From NCBI GenBank assembly GCA_030522415.1, contig CM060112.1, positions 13,244,001 to 13,308,000 on the forward strand: a stretch of DNA of 64,000 nucleotides. The letters run 5' to 3'. Each line of letters starts with the position of its first letter. The first letter of the stretch is position 1. A model generated the notes under the pieces. That model was not told the DNA's origin and ran no database searches. It was given only the letters and a program-made list of their open reading frames with translations. Of this stretch, positions 63,760-64,000 are shown piece by piece. This stretch comes from Channallabes apus. Lineage: Eukaryota > Chordata > Actinopteri > Siluriformes > Clariidae. The translations under genes were made by a program, and so were the position numbers.

Positions 63760-64000
63760 GGAGCTGTTCCATAAACCAAGATTAGAGTATAAGCCAGGCT
63801 TATTTCGGTTAGTCAGGCTTATTTTTGGTAGATTCGGTTTCATAAATCAAACTTAAAGTTCAAACTCAGTTACCCCGGCAACTTATGCTGGTAAATTAAC
63901 CTGGTCCGGGGCAGGCTAACTGTCTCGCTTATTTAAGCGGTTTCTCAAAGAATCTCCGACGTGTGGGAACATATTCCCTAAAGATCGTTCCGTCAGTTTA
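63760..64000. mobile_element. Harbinger-like element end, cut by window edge
   Basis: GGAGCTGTTCCATAAACCAA with repeated AAGCCAGGCTTATTT words and CGGTTTCATAAATCAAACTT resembles the GGGGCTGTTCCATAAA-type PIF/Harbinger tips of fish. The other end lies outside the window. Confidence 0.5.

Overview
The window looks like intron-rich vertebrate DNA, most probably a teleost fish. It has two conserved metazoan genes with short exons and GT-AG introns. They are separated and invaded by a dense mix of Tc1/mariner, hAT, PIF/Harbinger-like and EnSpm-like DNA transposons, tRNA-derived SINEs, non-LTR retrotransposon tails and microsatellites. Species was not determined.

Region 1 (1-17.8 kb) is the 3' part of ahcy (adenosylhomocysteinase) on the + strand. 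Eight exons join in frame from human residue ~74 to the stop at 17734-17736, and an AATAAA follows. The N-terminal ~73 codons lie upstream of the window. The introns hold several complete non-autonomous elements whose target-site duplications can be read: hAT elements at 5802-6912, 9416-10604 and 11068-11806, Harbinger-type MITEs at 15155-15720 and 16748-17510, and a SINE at 3284-3750.

Region 2 (18-34.3 kb) is intergenic. It holds transposase and reverse-transcriptase fossils. It also has a pair of ~99% similar Harbinger-like copies facing each other (19127-21768 and 25539-27989). Between them lie a CpG-rich promoter-like stretch and a Tc1-like element whose transposase gene is split by a 1.5-kb EnSpm-like insertion.

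Region 3 (34.38-35.85 kb) is dtd1 (D-aminoacyl-tRNA deacylase 1), + strand. Five exons join in frame from the start codon. The expected tiny last exon was not found and should lie downstream.

Region 4 (36.06-58.11 kb) is the striking part: a ~22-kb, almost perfect palindrome with arms of 11.66 and 10.34 kb and a 48-bp spacer. The centre lies inside an internally deleted Tc1-like element. The arms differ, as far as I could compare by eye, by only four indels: a hAT element with its 8-bp target duplication present only in the left arm, one extra 29-bp minisatellite unit in the right arm, one extra 16-bp unit in the left arm, and one net nucleotide. Each arm carries two copies of an unclassified 2-kb element with GGGCCCGGTTTCTCGA ends, a promoter-like CpG stretch pointing to the centre, and a ~5-kb degenerate tandem array. 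The unit is flanked by CACGTT on both sides. It probably sits in the last intron of dtd1.

Region 5 (58.1-64 kb) holds further TIR elements (a Tc1-type MITE and a pogo/Tigger-like element), a SINE split by a 682-bp solo LTR, and the start of another Harbinger-like element. No host gene was recognised there.
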